A stretch of DNA of 64,000 nucleotides from Gryllotalpicola daejeonensis (GCF_039538145.1 NZ_BAABBV010000001.1:434001-498000); one strand, 5' to 3'; shown: positions 8,043 to 17,408, numbered from the stretch's first letter. Notes: a model not told the origin generated them from the letters alone. Translations and numbers: made by a program.

Positions 8043-9053
8043 TCAGGCGGTGACGGCCTTCTCGGTGTCGACGGGCGCCTTGGTGCGCGCTGCGAGCACG
8101 CGGCGGCTGTGCTTGACGATCGCCGGCTCGCCGTCGCGCAGCCACGAATAGAGCGGCGCGGCCACGAACACGGTCGAATAGGTGCCGATCAGAATGCCGA
8201 CGAACAGCGCGAGGGAGATGTCCTCGAGGGTCGTCGCGTTGAGCACGAAGCCACCGATGAACAGGATGCCTGCGACGGGCAGCGCCGCGATCACCGCGGT
8301 GTTGATCGACCGCACCAGGGTCTGGTTCACCGCGAGGTTGACGGACTCGCCGAAGGTGCGCGTGAGCTTGTCGGCGCCCTCTGTGGTGTTCTCGCGGACC
8401 TTGTCGAAGACGACGACGGTGTCATAGAGCGAGTAGCCGAGGATCGTGAGGAAGCCGATGACGGTGGCCGGCGTGATCTCGAAGCCGCTGAGCGCGTACA
8501 CGCCGGCGGTGAAGATCAGGTCGTGGAACAGCGTGATGATCGCCGAGAGCGACATCTTCCACGTGCGGAAGTAGAGCGCCATGCCGATGAAGGCGAGCGC
8601 GAGGAAGACACCGAGACCTTCGAGGGCCTTGCGTGAGACATCCTGGCCCCAGGCGGGCCCGATGTACGCGGAGGTGATGTCGTCGGCCTTCACGCCGTAC
8701 GCGTCGGCGAGGTTGTTGGTGACCTGCTTCGTCTGGGTCGTGGTGAGCTGGTCGGTCGTGACGCGGATGCCGGTGCGGTTGACGACCGACACCTGCACGA
8801 TCGCGTCCGAGTCGACCTTCTGCACGGCCTCCGTCGCGATGTTCTGGTCGGTCGAGTGCACGTCGGAGATCTGGAACTGCGAGCCGCCGCGGAAGTCGAT
8901 GCCCCAGTTGAAGCCCCGTACCACGGGGATGAGGATGCACACGATCATCAGCATGGCCGAGATGCCGAGCCACAGCTTGCGCCGCTGGACGAACTTGATC
9001 GACCGGGCGCCGGTGAAGAGGTCGTTTCCGAACCGCTGGAACGGGGAGGCCAT
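8043..9053 (-). CDS. secF: Protein translocase subunit SecF
   Basis: Partner of SecD in the SecDF complex, which uses the proton motive force to aid late steps of Sec-dependent export. The 336-residue product has an N-terminal membrane segment followed by the signature NWGIDFRGGSQFQI, a periplasmic-type P1 loop, and five further membrane helices from about residue 130. Within these, TVVVFDKVRENT and the final GILIGTYSTVFVAAPL are SecF hallmarks. A charged, non-conserved C-tail follows. The start codon overlaps the secD stop codon by one base, so the two are translationally coupled. It begins FQRFGNDLFTGARSIKFV, typical of actinobacterial SecF. Confidence 0.97.
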   Translation of the reverse strand: MASPFQRFGNDLFTGARSIKFVQRRKLWLGISAMLMIVCILIPVVRGFNWGIDFRGGSQFQISDVHSTDQNIATEAVQKVDSDAIVQVSVVNRTGIRVTTDQLTTTQTKQVTNNLADAYGVKADDITSAYIGPAWGQDVSRKALEGLGVFLALAFIGMALYFRTWKMSLSAIITLFHDLIFTAGVYALSGFEITPATVIGFLTILGYSLYDTVVVFDKVRENTTEGADKLTRTFGESVNLAVNQTLVRSINTAVIAALPVAGILFIGGFVLNATTLEDISLALFVGILIGTYSTVFVAAPLYSWLRDGEPAIVKHSRRVLAARTKAPVDTEKAVTA

Positions 9054-10798
9054 CAGTCGTCCTTTCCGTTACGACGGGTGCCGGCGGCCGCGAGCTCTGC
9101 GGCCTTCCGCTCGGCGATGGTCTGGCGCTTTGCGGCCTCTCGACTGCTCGACGCGAGTTTGGCGGAGCCCACGGTGCTGGCGGGGCGGAACTGGCCCGCG
9201 CCGCGGTACACCGCGCCGAGAGCCGTCGGGTCGAGGCCCGACAGCGGGTGGCCCGAGGCGAAGAACTCGGTGCGCGCGAACAGCTGCATGATCGGGTGGG
9301 TGAAGAGCACCACGATGATCACGTCGAGGATCGTCGTGAGTCCCAGAGTGAAGGCGAAGCCCTGCACGTCGCCGACGGCGAAGATGTACAGCACGACCGC
9401 GGCCAGCAGGTTCGTCGTCTTCGCCGCGTACACGGTGCGCCGGGCGCGCTTCCAGCCCGCCTCGACGGCCGACTCGAGGCCGCGGCCCTCGCGCAGCTCG
9501 TCCCTGATTCTCTCGAAATAGACGATGAACGAGTCTGCCGTGAAGCCGATGGCCACGATCAGACCCGCGACGCCCGCGAGCGAGAGACGGTAGCCCATCT
9601 GCCACGACAGCAGCGCGATCGTCAGGTAGCTGAGCGCCGCGGCGATGACGAGCGAGAAGATCGTCACGAAGCCGAGCGTGCGGTACTGGATCAGCGTGTA
9701 GATGAACACCAGCAGCAGGCCGATGGCGCCGGCGATCATGCCGGAGAGGAGCTGGGCGGAACCGAGCGTCGCCGAGATGGTGTTGGAGCTCTGCACCTTG
9801 AAGCTCACCGGCAGCGCGCCGAACTTGAGCTGGTTGGCGAGCGTCTGCGCGCTCTCCTGGGTGAAGTTGCCCGTGATCTGCGAGGTGTTGCCGGTGATGA
9901 CGCCCTGCATCTGCGGCGCCTCGAGCACCCGGCCGTCGAGCACGAAGGCGAACTGCGAACGCGGGTCTGACGTACCGGCGCTCTGGGCGGCGGCGTAGTA
10001 GCCGTTGAGGCGCTGGCTCACCTTGTCGAACGCCTTGGCACCCGCCGAGTTGAAGGTCAGGTTGACGCCCCACTGGCCGGTGTTCACGCCCTGCTGGCTC
10101 GAGATCATGCCGGCCGTGGCGTTGGTGATGTCGCTGCCCTGCACCTCGACCGGGCCGAGGAGGTACTTGGTCTGCCCGGCGTCGTCACAGGTGACGAGCG
10201 GCTCGTCGGCGGGCGCGACGTTCGTCGTCGCGGTCTTGAGGCTCGCGCAGTCGAAGGCGTCGTACTTCGCCTGCAGGTACGGAGTGACCCAGTTCGTGTC
10301 GCTCGCGTCGGTCGGCTTCGCGGTCGGCGTGTTCGCGAGGGTTGGTGCCGGCGTGGGGTACGGCGTCTGCTTGCCGTCCTGGCCGGTGAACGAGGTGGTG
10401 GCCGGGCTCTGCGCGAGCAGCACGGGCCGCAGCTCCATCTTCGACGAGGCCTCGATGCGCTGCTTCGTCGCATCGTCGAGGCGCCCGGGCACATCGACGA
10501 CGATGTTGGTGTTGCCCTGGGTCGAGACAGTGGCCTCGGAGACGCCGGAGGCGTTCACGCGCTGGCGGATGATGGAGACCGCCTGGTTGAGCTCGTCGCT
10601 CGTGATCTGGCTGTTGCCCTCGAGCGCCGGGGTCAGGATGACCTCGGTGCCGCCCTGCAGGTCGAGGCCGAGCTTGGGTGCGACGGTCGCGCTGCCCCAG
10701 AGCACGCCGCTCGTGAGGGCGGCTGCCAGGGCGACGACGAGCACGCCCAGCCAGATCAGGGAGCGGGACGCGTGCCGAACGGGTGACGTCTTGGCCAC
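9053..10798 (-). CDS. secD: Protein translocase subunit SecD
   Basis: A 581-residue SecD with six membrane segments. Helix 1 (about residues 14-36) is followed by LGLDLQGGTEVILTP, the large extracytoplasmic P1/head region, and a C-terminal membrane block beginning around residue 350 with the proton-path signature GFTADSFIVYFERIRDELREG. An actinobacterial-type insertion, rich in Thr/Pro/Ala with two Cys (around residues 150-205), lies inside P1. The GTG at 10798 is the likely start, giving the short basic leader AKTSPVRHASRSL. It lies between yajC (66 nt upstream) and secF (overlapping). Confidence 0.97.
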   Translation of the reverse strand: MAKTSPVRHASRSLIWLGVLVVALAAALTSGVLWGSATVAPKLGLDLQGGTEVILTPALEGNSQITSDELNQAVSIIRQRVNASGVSEATVSTQGNTNIVVDVPGRLDDATKQRIEASSKMELRPVLLAQSPATTSFTGQDGKQTPYPTPAPTLANTPTAKPTDASDTNWVTPYLQAKYDAFDCASLKTATTNVAPADEPLVTCDDAGQTKYLLGPVEVQGSDITNATAGMISSQQGVNTGQWGVNLTFNSAGAKAFDKVSQRLNGYYAAAQSAGTSDPRSQFAFVLDGRVLEAPQMQGVITGNTSQITGNFTQESAQTLANQLKFGALPVSFKVQSSNTISATLGSAQLLSGMIAGAIGLLLVFIYTLIQYRTLGFVTIFSLVIAAALSYLTIALLSWQMGYRLSLAGVAGLIVAIGFTADSFIVYFERIRDELREGRGLESAVEAGWKRARRTVYAAKTTNLLAAVVLYIFAVGDVQGFAFTLGLTTILDVIIVVLFTHPIMQLFARTEFFASGHPLSGLDPTALGAVYRGAGQFRPASTVGSAKLASSSREAAKRQTIAERKAAELAAAGTRRNGKDD

Positions 10799-10864
10799 AG
10801 GCGGAACTCAGCTTTCTTCCGGGCGGCGAAGGGGTCGCCGCGCGGCTACGGGGTCGGGCGGGGC

Positions 10865-11296
10865 TTACTCGTCGTTCTTGGGCTGGTCGACGCGCTCGCC
10901 GAACGCGGGCTTCTGGTCGGCGGTGTTCGCCGCCTGAGCGTGGGCCTCGGCGTTGGCCGCGTCGATCGCGCTCGCGGACGTCGCCGTTCCGGCCGCGTCG
11001 GTGGACGCGGAGTCGACGGATGACTCGGCCGGAGTCTCGATGCGCGAGATCGCCTGGCGGTGCACGGTGAGGAAGTTGCCCGGGCTCGTCTCGAGCACCA
11101 CCTTGTTGTTCTCGAGGTCGACCGACTCGACGGTCCCGAAGATGCCGGCGTTCGTCATGACCTCGACGCCCTTGACGAGCTGCGCCGACTTCTCGGCCTC
11201 GGCCGCCTGGCGCTTGCGGTTGCCACGCCACGACCAGAAGAAGAAGAAGCCGATGATGACGACCATCACGATGAGCAGAGTCGGGTTGTTACCCAT
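10865..11296 (-). CDS. yajC: Preprotein translocase subunit YajC
   Basis: Small single-pass membrane protein associated with SecDF. The 143-residue product starts GNNPTLLIVMVVIIGFFFFW, a membrane segment at residues 4-21, then a basic stretch and the YajC core with KGVEVMTNAGIFGTV and the pattern VVLETSPGNFLTVHRQAIS. The C-terminal 55 residues are low-complexity Ala/Glu/Asp-rich. The ATG at 11296 is preferred because GAAAGGA lies 10 nt upstream and the membrane segment then begins at once; an in-frame ATG 33 nt further up would add a polar leader (FPSHRKDFPF). It heads the yajC-secD-secF-rel series. Confidence 0.93.
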   Translation of the reverse strand: MGNNPTLLIVMVVIIGFFFFWSWRGNRKRQAAEAEKSAQLVKGVEVMTNAGIFGTVESVDLENNKVVLETSPGNFLTVHRQAISRIETPAESSVDSASTDAAGTATSASAIDAANAEAHAQAANTADQKPAFGERVDQPKNDE

Positions 11297-11373
11297 AAAG
11301 GGGAAGTCCTTTCGATGTGAGGGAAACACTCACCTCACGCGGGTGCTGCGACCCAGAGCGGGCCTTCGTTGGA

Positions 11374-12414
11374 TTATAGGTCATCGGTGAAAAGGGCCTG
11401 CTGGGCGCCGCCTGTCGGTCGGCTGGGCTCCAGCCCGAAGTGCCGCCAGGCCTGCGCGGTCGCCACTCGACCACGCGGCGTGCGTGAGATCAGCCCGATG
11501 CGTACGAGGAACGGCTCGACGACCGACTCGATCGTCTCGGCCTCTTCCCCCACCGAGACGGCAAGAGTCGAGAGTCCGACGGGGCCGCCGTCGAACCGCC
11601 TGAGCACGGTCTCCATCACGGCGCGATCCAGTCGGTCGAGGCCGAGCGCGTCGACGTCGTAGAGCTCGAGCGCCGCGCGGACGGCGGCGAGGTCGGCCCG
11701 CCCGGTGTGGACGAGCGCGTAGTCGCGCACGCGGCGCAGCAGCCGGTTGGCGATACGCGGTGTGCCGCGACTGCGGCCCGCGATCTCGGCCAGCGCCTCA
11801 CGGTCGATGTCGAGTTCGAGCATTCCGGCGGCGCGGTCGAGCACCTTCTCGAGCTCATCGTCGGAGTAGAACTCGAGGTGCGCGGTGAACCCGAAGCGGT
11901 CACGCAGCGGATTGGGCAGCAGGCCAGAGCGCGTGGTCGCGCCGACGAGCGTGAAGGGGGCGAGATCCAGCGGGATGCTGGTGGCGCCGGCGCCCTTGCC
12001 CACCATGATGTCGATGCGGAAGTCCTCCATCGCGAGGTAGAGCATCTCTTCGGCCGAGCGCGCCATGCGGTGGATCTCGTCGATGAAGAGCACCTCGCCG
12101 GGGACCAAGGACGACAGCACGGCCGCGAGGTCGCCCGCATGCTGGATCGCCGGCCCGCTCGACATGCGCAGCGGCCGGTCGCTCTCCGCGGCGACGATCA
12201 TCGCGAGCGTCGTCTTCCCGAGCCCGGGCGGCCCGGCGAGCAGGATGTGGTCGGCCGTGCGCTCCTGGATCCGCGCCGCAGTCAGCAGCAGCTGCAACTG
12301 GCCGCGCACCTTGGACTGCCCGACGAACTCGCCGAGCGACTTGGGGCGCAGCGCCCCTTCGAAGGCGAGCTCCGCCTCGTTCTGCGCCTGGGGCGTCGTG
12401 AGGTCGTCGCTCAT
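11374..12414 (-). CDS. ruvB: Holliday junction branch migration DNA helicase RuvB
   Basis: Hexameric AAA+ motor that drives branch migration with RuvA. The 346-residue product has the RuvB start RPKSLGEFVGQ, Walker A AGPPGLGKTTLA at about residue 61, Walker B VLFIDEIHRM near 110, GATTRSGLLPNPLRDRFG (sensor 1 and arginine-finger region), and the C-terminal winged helix with DGGPVGLSTLAVSVGEE and RTPRGRVATAQAWRH. The ATG overlaps the ruvA stop codon by 4 nt, so translation of the pair is coupled. Full length for the family. Confidence 0.98.
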   Translation of the reverse strand: MSDDLTTPQAQNEAELAFEGALRPKSLGEFVGQSKVRGQLQLLLTAARIQERTADHILLAGPPGLGKTTLAMIVAAESDRPLRMSSGPAIQHAGDLAAVLSSLVPGEVLFIDEIHRMARSAEEMLYLAMEDFRIDIMVGKGAGATSIPLDLAPFTLVGATTRSGLLPNPLRDRFGFTAHLEFYSDDELEKVLDRAAGMLELDIDREALAEIAGRSRGTPRIANRLLRRVRDYALVHTGRADLAAVRAALELYDVDALGLDRLDRAVMETVLRRFDGGPVGLSTLAVSVGEEAETIESVVEPFLVRIGLISRTPRGRVATAQAWRHFGLEPSRPTGGAQQALFTDDL

Positions 12415-13055
12415 CGGCCGGCCCCCGCGGTCTGATGCTGTGGCGCGGGCCCGAGCAGGGCGAGCGCGCGGCGCAGCAGCGCAGGCACCGAGGCGGCGGA
12501 GGCGTCGGCCGCGGCCTCACCCAGCTCTGCAAGGACCTCGGCCACGGCATCCGCTGCGACCTTCTCCGGCCAGCCCAGCCCGACCAGCGCGACGCGCACG
12601 TCGTCGCCGACCGTGTTCTTCTGCTTCGTCGCCGGCGCAGCCGCGGCCGGCGCGACGGCGTGCAGCTTCCCGGTGAGCTGCACCACGATGAGCTTCGCGG
12701 TCTTCGGCCCGATGCCGCTCACCTTGCGGAAGGCGGCGTCATCATCGGCCTGCACCGCCGCCGCGATCTGGTCGGGCGTCATCACCGACAGCACGCCGAG
12801 CGCAGACTTCGGCCCGACGCCGTTCACACCGAGCAGCAGCTGGAAGACCTCGAGCTGATCTGCATCCTGGAAGCCGAACAGCGAGAGCGCGTCTTCGCGC
12901 ACGATGAGCGCCGTGTGCACGAGCGCCTCGTCACCCACCCGCAGGCTGAGCGCATGCTCCGGCGTGACGCTGACCAGGTAGCCGACTCCGGCCACCTCGA
13001 TCACGAGCTCGGCGCCTGAGGCGCGCAGAACGGTGCCGCGCAGTGAGCTGATCAT
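12411..13055 (-). CDS. ruvA: Holliday junction branch migration complex subunit RuvA
   Basis: Tetrameric four-way-junction binding protein that loads RuvB. The 214-residue product has the N-terminal OB-fold (MISSLRGTVLRASGAELVIE, residues 1-20), the first helix-hairpin-helix in LLGVNGVGPKSALGVLS, the second in VSGIGPKTAKLIVVQL, a linker with Ala/Lys, and domain III from about 150 with RVALVGLGWPEKVAADAV that contacts RuvB. The ATG lies only 6 nt after a TAGCCT -10 box, so ruvA appears to have its own leaderless promoter, and a LexA-type box lies further up. It follows ruvC after a 57-nt gap, longer than other gaps in the operon. Confidence 0.97.
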   Translation of the reverse strand: MISSLRGTVLRASGAELVIEVAGVGYLVSVTPEHALSLRVGDEALVHTALIVREDALSLFGFQDADQLEVFQLLLGVNGVGPKSALGVLSVMTPDQIAAAVQADDDAAFRKVSGIGPKTAKLIVVQLTGKLHAVAPAAAAPATKQKNTVGDDVRVALVGLGWPEKVAADAVAEVLAELGEAAADASAASVPALLRRALALLGPAPQHQTAGAGR

Positions 13056-13061
13056 GCAGTC

Positions 13062-13067
13062 AGGCTA
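13062..13067 (-). promoter_or_regulatory. -10 box of a leaderless ruvA-ruvB promoter
   Basis: Minus-strand TAGCCT followed by 6 nt and the ruvA ATG. No ribosome site is present, which fits a leaderless message. It lies in the unusually long ruvC-ruvA gap. Confidence 0.5.
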
Positions 13068-13102
13068 TGTGTCTCTGCAGACATTCACCGGCAGCGACAC
13101 TA

Positions 13103-13114
13103 GAACATCTGTTC
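13103..13114 (-). promoter_or_regulatory. Candidate LexA (SOS) box upstream of ruvAB
   Basis: GAAC-AGAT-GTTC on the minus strand, a perfect palindromic core GAAC-N4-GTTC whose spacer AGAT fits the RNRY rule of the Bacillus/actinobacterial LexA consensus CGAACRNRYGTTCG. The outermost C and G are T here. It lies about 36 nt upstream of the ruvA -10 box and overlaps the end of ruvC by two bases. Confidence 0.55.
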
Positions 13115-13688
13115 AGAACTGCTTTCTGGTCGCCTTCTCGGCGTTGAGCCAGGCCTGCTGTGCAGGCGTGAGGGCGCCGGATGCCGCGCGGGGCGCCGCC
13201 GCGCCGGGAATCCCCCGCGCCGTTCGCCAGGACGCGGCGATCGCCAGCGCGAGCGCATCCGCGGCATCCGCCGGCTTCGGCACGGCCTCCAGGCGCAGAA
13301 TGCGCCGTACCATCTCGCCCACCTGCGGCTTGTCTGCGCCGCCGTACCCCGTGATCGCGTTCTTCACCTCGCTCGGCGTGAACAGCTCGAGCGGGAGGCC
13401 GCGGCTCGCAGCCTCGTGGATCACGAGGCCGGACACCTGCGCGACGCCCATCACGGTGTTCAGCTGATTGTTCGCGAACACGCGCTCGAGGGCGAGCGCG
13501 TCGGGCTTCGTCTCGTCGATCACCTCGCGCAACCCCGCCAGGATCCGGACGAGGCGCTGGCCGTGCTCGAGGTCGGCGGGCGTACGCACGACGCCGACCC
13601 GCACCAGCTTCGGTGCGCGGTCGGCGTCGATGACTCCATAACCGCAGCGTGTGAGCCCGGGGTCGACCCCGAGCACGCGCAGCGCCAT
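13113..13688 (-). CDS. ruvC: Crossover junction endodeoxyribonuclease RuvC
   Basis: Resolves Holliday junctions by symmetrical cleavage. The 191-residue product begins with RVLGVDPGLTRCGYGVID, whose first acidic residue (D of GVDPG) is catalytic, followed by ALERVFANNQLNTVMGVAQ (second catalytic acid), FTPSEVKNAITGYGGADKPQV, and the terminal acidic pair in KPADAADALALAIA. The C-terminal 20 or so residues (beyond the family core) are Ala/Arg-rich. The gene sits 6 nt after yebC on the same strand, an old and widespread linkage, and upstream of ruvA. Confidence 0.97.
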   Translation of the reverse strand: MALRVLGVDPGLTRCGYGVIDADRAPKLVRVGVVRTPADLEHGQRLVRILAGLREVIDETKPDALALERVFANNQLNTVMGVAQVSGLVIHEAASRGLPLELFTPSEVKNAITGYGGADKPQVGEMVRRILRLEAVPKPADAADALALAIAASWRTARGIPGAAAPRAASGALTPAQQAWLNAEKATRKQF

Positions 13689-13694
13689 GAGGTC

Positions 13695-14456
13695 TTAGTC
13701 CTCGTCTTCCTCGAGTTCGGCCTGGACTTCGGGCGACAGGTCGAGGTTGGTGTAGACGTTCTGCACGTCGTCGCTGTCCTCGAGCGCGTCGATCAGGCGG
13801 AAGACCTTGCGAGCGGTCTCGGCGTCGGCGTTGACCTTGACGGATGCCACGAACTCGACGTCGGCCGAGTCGTAGTCGATGCCGGCCTCCTGCAGGGCGG
13901 TGCGCGTCGCGACGAGCTCGCTCGCCTCGGTCAGCACCTCGAAGGTGTCGCCCTGCGGGGTGACCTCTTCTGCGCCGGCGTCGAGCACGGCGGCCAGCAC
14001 GTCGTCTTCGGTGGTGCCCTCTGCGGGGACCACGATGACGCCCTTGCGGCTGAAGTTGTAGGCCACAGAGCCCGGGTCGGCCAGAGTGCCGCCGTTGCGC
14101 GACATGGCCGTGCGCACCTCAGCGGCCGCGCGGTTCTTGTTGTCGGTCAGACACTCGACGAGCAGCGCGACGCCGCCTGAGGCGTAGCCCTCGTACATGA
14201 TCGTCGAGTAGTCGATGGTCTCGCCGGTGAGACCCGCGCCACGCTTGATCGCGCGATCGATGTTGTCGTTGGGGACAGAGGTCTTCTTCGCCTTCTGAAC
14301 CGCGTCGGCAAGGGTCGGGTTGCCGGTGAGGTCGGCGCCGCCGATCTTGGCCGCGACCTCGATGTTCTTGATCAGCTTCGCGAACGACTTGGCACGGCGC
14401 TGGTCGATGACGGCCTTCTTGTGCTTGGTCGTTGCCCACTTGGAATGCCCGGACAT
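13695..14456 (-). CDS. YebC/PmpR family protein (transcriptional regulator / translation factor)
   Basis: A 253-residue member of the YebC family, beginning MSGHSKWATTKHKKAVIDQR and containing NIEVAAKIGGADLTGNP, NIDRAIKRGAG, YEGYASGGVALLVECLTDNKNRAAAEVR and the late motif LIDALEDSDDVQNVYTNLD. Family members have been described as DNA-binding regulators and, more recently, as ribosome-associated factors that relieve stalling at proline stretches. The sequence does not decide between these. The ATG has AGGAGA upstream, and a TAGAAT -10 box at 14487-14492 is a plausible promoter. Linked to ruvC as in most actinobacteria. Confidence 0.96.
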   Translation of the reverse strand: MSGHSKWATTKHKKAVIDQRRAKSFAKLIKNIEVAAKIGGADLTGNPTLADAVQKAKKTSVPNDNIDRAIKRGAGLTGETIDYSTIMYEGYASGGVALLVECLTDNKNRAAAEVRTAMSRNGGTLADPGSVAYNFSRKGVIVVPAEGTTEDDVLAAVLDAGAEEVTPQGDTFEVLTEASELVATRTALQEAGIDYDSADVEFVASVKVNADAETARKVFRLIDALEDSDDVQNVYTNLDLSPEVQAELEEDED

Positions 14457-14486
14457 ACGTCTCCTGGTTGAAATAGCGTTCGTTCG

Positions 14487-14492
14487 ATTCTA
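14487..14492 (-). promoter_or_regulatory. Candidate -10 box upstream of yebC-ruvC
   Basis: TAGAAT on the minus strand about 30 nt before the yebC ATG, leaving room for the AGGAGA ribosome site. Confidence 0.45.
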
Positions 14493-14541
14493 CCGGGGCG
14501 GCGCGGCGCCGGGCCGTGCGCGAAGGCCCGCTCGGCGCGCC

Positions 14542-14547
14542 TAGGCT
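14542..14547 (+). promoter_or_regulatory. -10 box of a leaderless promoter for the alpha/beta hydrolase
   Basis: TAGGCT followed by 7 nt and the ATG at 14555, with no ribosome site. It is divergent from the yebC promoter about 50 nt away. Confidence 0.5.
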
Positions 14548-14554
14548 TTGAGCT

Positions 14555-15367
14555 ATGCCGGTGAAGCTCGCGACGCGCCTCGGGCGGCTCGGCGTGCGGG
14601 TGGAAGAGGGCCCGAAGCGGGTCGCGGTGCTGTGGCACAGCTTCTTCGTGGATTCGCACAGCTGGGACCGCGTCCTTCCGGTACTCACGCGCCTGCGGAC
14701 CGTCGTGCTGATCGACGGCCCGTCCTTCGGCGCCAGTGAGCCGCTGCACCGCCCGTCGACCATCGCCGAGTGCGCGCTGGCGACCTTCGACGTGCTCGAC
14801 TCGCTGGGCATCGACCGCGTCGACTGGGTCGGCAACGGGTGGGGCGGTCAGGTCGGTATCGCGGCCGCGGTAGAGCGACCCCGGCGCATCCGCTCGCTGG
14901 TGTCCATCGGCGCGCCGACCGAGCCGCTCGGCGGCACCGAGCGCCGCGATCTCGCGGCCGCGCTGCCGCTCATCCGCCTGTTCGGCTTCCCGGGGCCCCT
15001 TCAGACGCGGCTGCTGCGCTCGATTCTCACCGAGCGCACGATCGCGGTCGATCCGGAGGCGGTGCGGATCGTGAAGAACGGATTCCTGAGCGCAGACCGC
15101 CGGGCATTCGTGCGGGCCGCTCGCTCCTTCGTGCTCGACCGCCCCTCGCTCGACGAAGCCGCCCTCGCCGTCGAGGCGCCTACGGTCTTCGTCGCCGGTG
15201 ACGCGCGCACGGGCTGGGGGCCGGCCGAGGCCGAGGCCGTCACCTATCGCATGCAGAACGCGCGCACCCGCACGCTGCACGGCGTGCGCAACATCGCGCC
15301 GCTCGAGGACCCCGACGCGGTGGCCGCGATCGTGCGCGAGCACTGGGCGGCGAACGCCCGCCGCTAG
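14555..15367 (+). CDS. Alpha/beta fold hydrolase
   Basis: A 270-residue cytoplasmic protein of the alpha/beta-hydrolase superfamily: VLWHSFFVDSHSWDRVLPVL as the oxyanion strand-turn region, and a nucleophile-elbow position reading VGNGWGGQVG. At that elbow the usual Ser of GxSxG is Trp in GNGWGG, so the canonical nucleophile is not evident. This may mean a different catalytic residue or a non-hydrolytic member. The C-terminal VRNIAPLEDPDAVAAIV stands where the catalytic His motif is normally found, and no clear His is seen there. The substrate is unknown. Its stop codon shares the CTAG tetranucleotide with the convergent DUF1697 gene. Inserted between yebC and pdxT, which are closer in many relatives. 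Confidence 0.8.
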   Translation: MPVKLATRLGRLGVRVEEGPKRVAVLWHSFFVDSHSWDRVLPVLTRLRTVVLIDGPSFGASEPLHRPSTIAECALATFDVLDSLGIDRVDWVGNGWGGQVGIAAAVERPRRIRSLVSIGAPTEPLGGTERRDLAAALPLIRLFGFPGPLQTRLLRSILTERTIAVDPEAVRIVKNGFLSADRRAFVRAARSFVLDRPSLDEAALAVEAPTVFVAGDARTGWGPAEAEAVTYRMQNARTRTLHGVRNIAPLEDPDAVAAIVREHWAANARR

Positions 15368-15891
15368 AGCAGCTTCCTCAGCGTTCGCAGGTTGCGGTTC
15401 GTGGTGGTCGGCTTGAAGCGCGGCTTCGCGACGATCTTCGCGAGCTTGGTGTTCGTGCTTCCGACGGCGATGTTGAGCTGCCAGTAGAGAACCCCCTCCC
15501 CCGGCTCGACCGCTTCCTCTGCCGGGTCCAGCTCGGGAGCGTGCGCGGCGAGCTCGGCCAGGTGCGCCGCGTCCGATGCGAACAGGACATAGGGATGCCA
15601 CCCCTCGCGCTCGGCATCGAACGGGAACGCCTCGACGATCTGAGCAAGCCGATCGCGCGTCACCAGCACGATCCACGCGTCGTAGCCGAAACGGTCGCGG
15701 AGAGCACCCTCGATGCGGGACGTGAGGGCTGCGGCATCCGTCTCGTCGCTCTCGAAGACGACGTTGCCGCTTGCGAGCACCGTGCGCACTGCGGCGAACC
15801 CGAGCGAGCGGAACAGCTCGGCGAGGTCGGCGGACCTGATCGTGATGCGACCGACATTCACCCCGCGCAGCAGAGCGACATACGAGGGCAT
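15364..15891 (-). CDS. DUF1697 domain-containing protein
   Basis: A 175-residue protein with the family opening YVALLRGVNVGRITIRSADL and the following LFRSLGFAAVRTVLASGNVVFES. DUF1697 proteins are small cytoplasmic alpha/beta proteins of unknown function. The C-terminal half contains ALRDRFGYDAWIVLVTRDRL and a tail KPTTTNRNLRTLRKLL typical of the family. It lies between pdxT (10 nt upstream on the same strand) and the convergent hydrolase, with which it shares its final bases. Confidence 0.9.
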   Translation of the reverse strand: MPSYVALLRGVNVGRITIRSADLAELFRSLGFAAVRTVLASGNVVFESDETDAAALTSRIEGALRDRFGYDAWIVLVTRDRLAQIVEAFPFDAEREGWHPYVLFASDAAHLAELAAHAPELDPAEEAVEPGEGVLYWQLNIAVGSTNTKLAKIVAKPRFKPTTTNRNLRTLRKLL

Positions 15892-15900
15892 GCCCCAACG

Positions 15901-16490
15901 CTAGGCGGCGCGCACCTTCGAGAGGAAGTGGTCGTGGAAGCGGAGATCGCCCGTGACCTCGGGGTGGAACGACGTGCCGAGCAGATTGCCCTGCTCGACG
16001 GCCACGACGCGGCCGTCGTCGAGCGAGCCGAGAGCGGCCGCCTTCTCGCCCAGTGCTTCCACCACGGGTGCGCGAATGAACACGGCGTGCACGGGCGGGT
16101 CGCCGAGCACCGGCATCTTGAGGTCGGTCTCGAACGAGTCGAGCTGCGAGCCGAAGGCGTTGCGCCGCACGGTGACGTCGAGGCCGCCGAGCGTCTGCTG
16201 GCCCGGGGTCGCGTCGAGCACCCGGTCGGCCAGCATGATGAGGCCGGCGCAGGTGCCGTAGACCGGAAGCCCGGCGGCGATCGCATCGAGCAGCGGCTCG
16301 CGCAGGCCGAAAGCGCGCGAGAGCTTGTCCATGACGGTCGACTCGCCGCCGGGGATCACGAGACCAGAGACGGATACCAGCTCATCGGGTCGGCGAACAG
16401 GAACCGCCTCCGCCCCGAGCTCGCGCAGCACCGCCAGGTGCTCGCGGAAGTCACCCTGAAGGGCGAGAACGCCGACGCGAGGCGCCGGGC

Positions 16491-16497
<7 letters not shown>
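15901..16497 (-). CDS. pdxT: Pyridoxal 5'-phosphate synthase glutaminase subunit PdxT
   Basis: Class I glutamine amidotransferase that supplies ammonia to PdxS for pyridoxal 5'-phosphate synthesis. The 198-residue product has VGVLALQGDFREHLAVLREL at the N-terminus, GLVIPGGESTVMDKL, the nucleophile elbow PVYGTCAGLIMLAD (catalytic Cys near residue 82), and the terminal TSFHPEVTGDLRFHDHFL with the His-x-Glu pair. All triad positions are present. It overlaps the pdxS 3' end by 7 nt and is co-transcribed with it. Confidence 0.97.
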
Positions 16498-17381
<884 letters not shown>

Positions 17382-17391
17382 AGTGGTGGGG

Positions 17392-17397
17392 ATTCTA
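17392..17397 (-). promoter_or_regulatory. -10 box upstream of pdxS
   Basis: TAGAAT on the minus strand, 10 nt before the pdxS ATG, which implies a very short or absent leader. Confidence 0.45.
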
Positions 17398-17408
17398 CCG
17401 AGCGTGCC

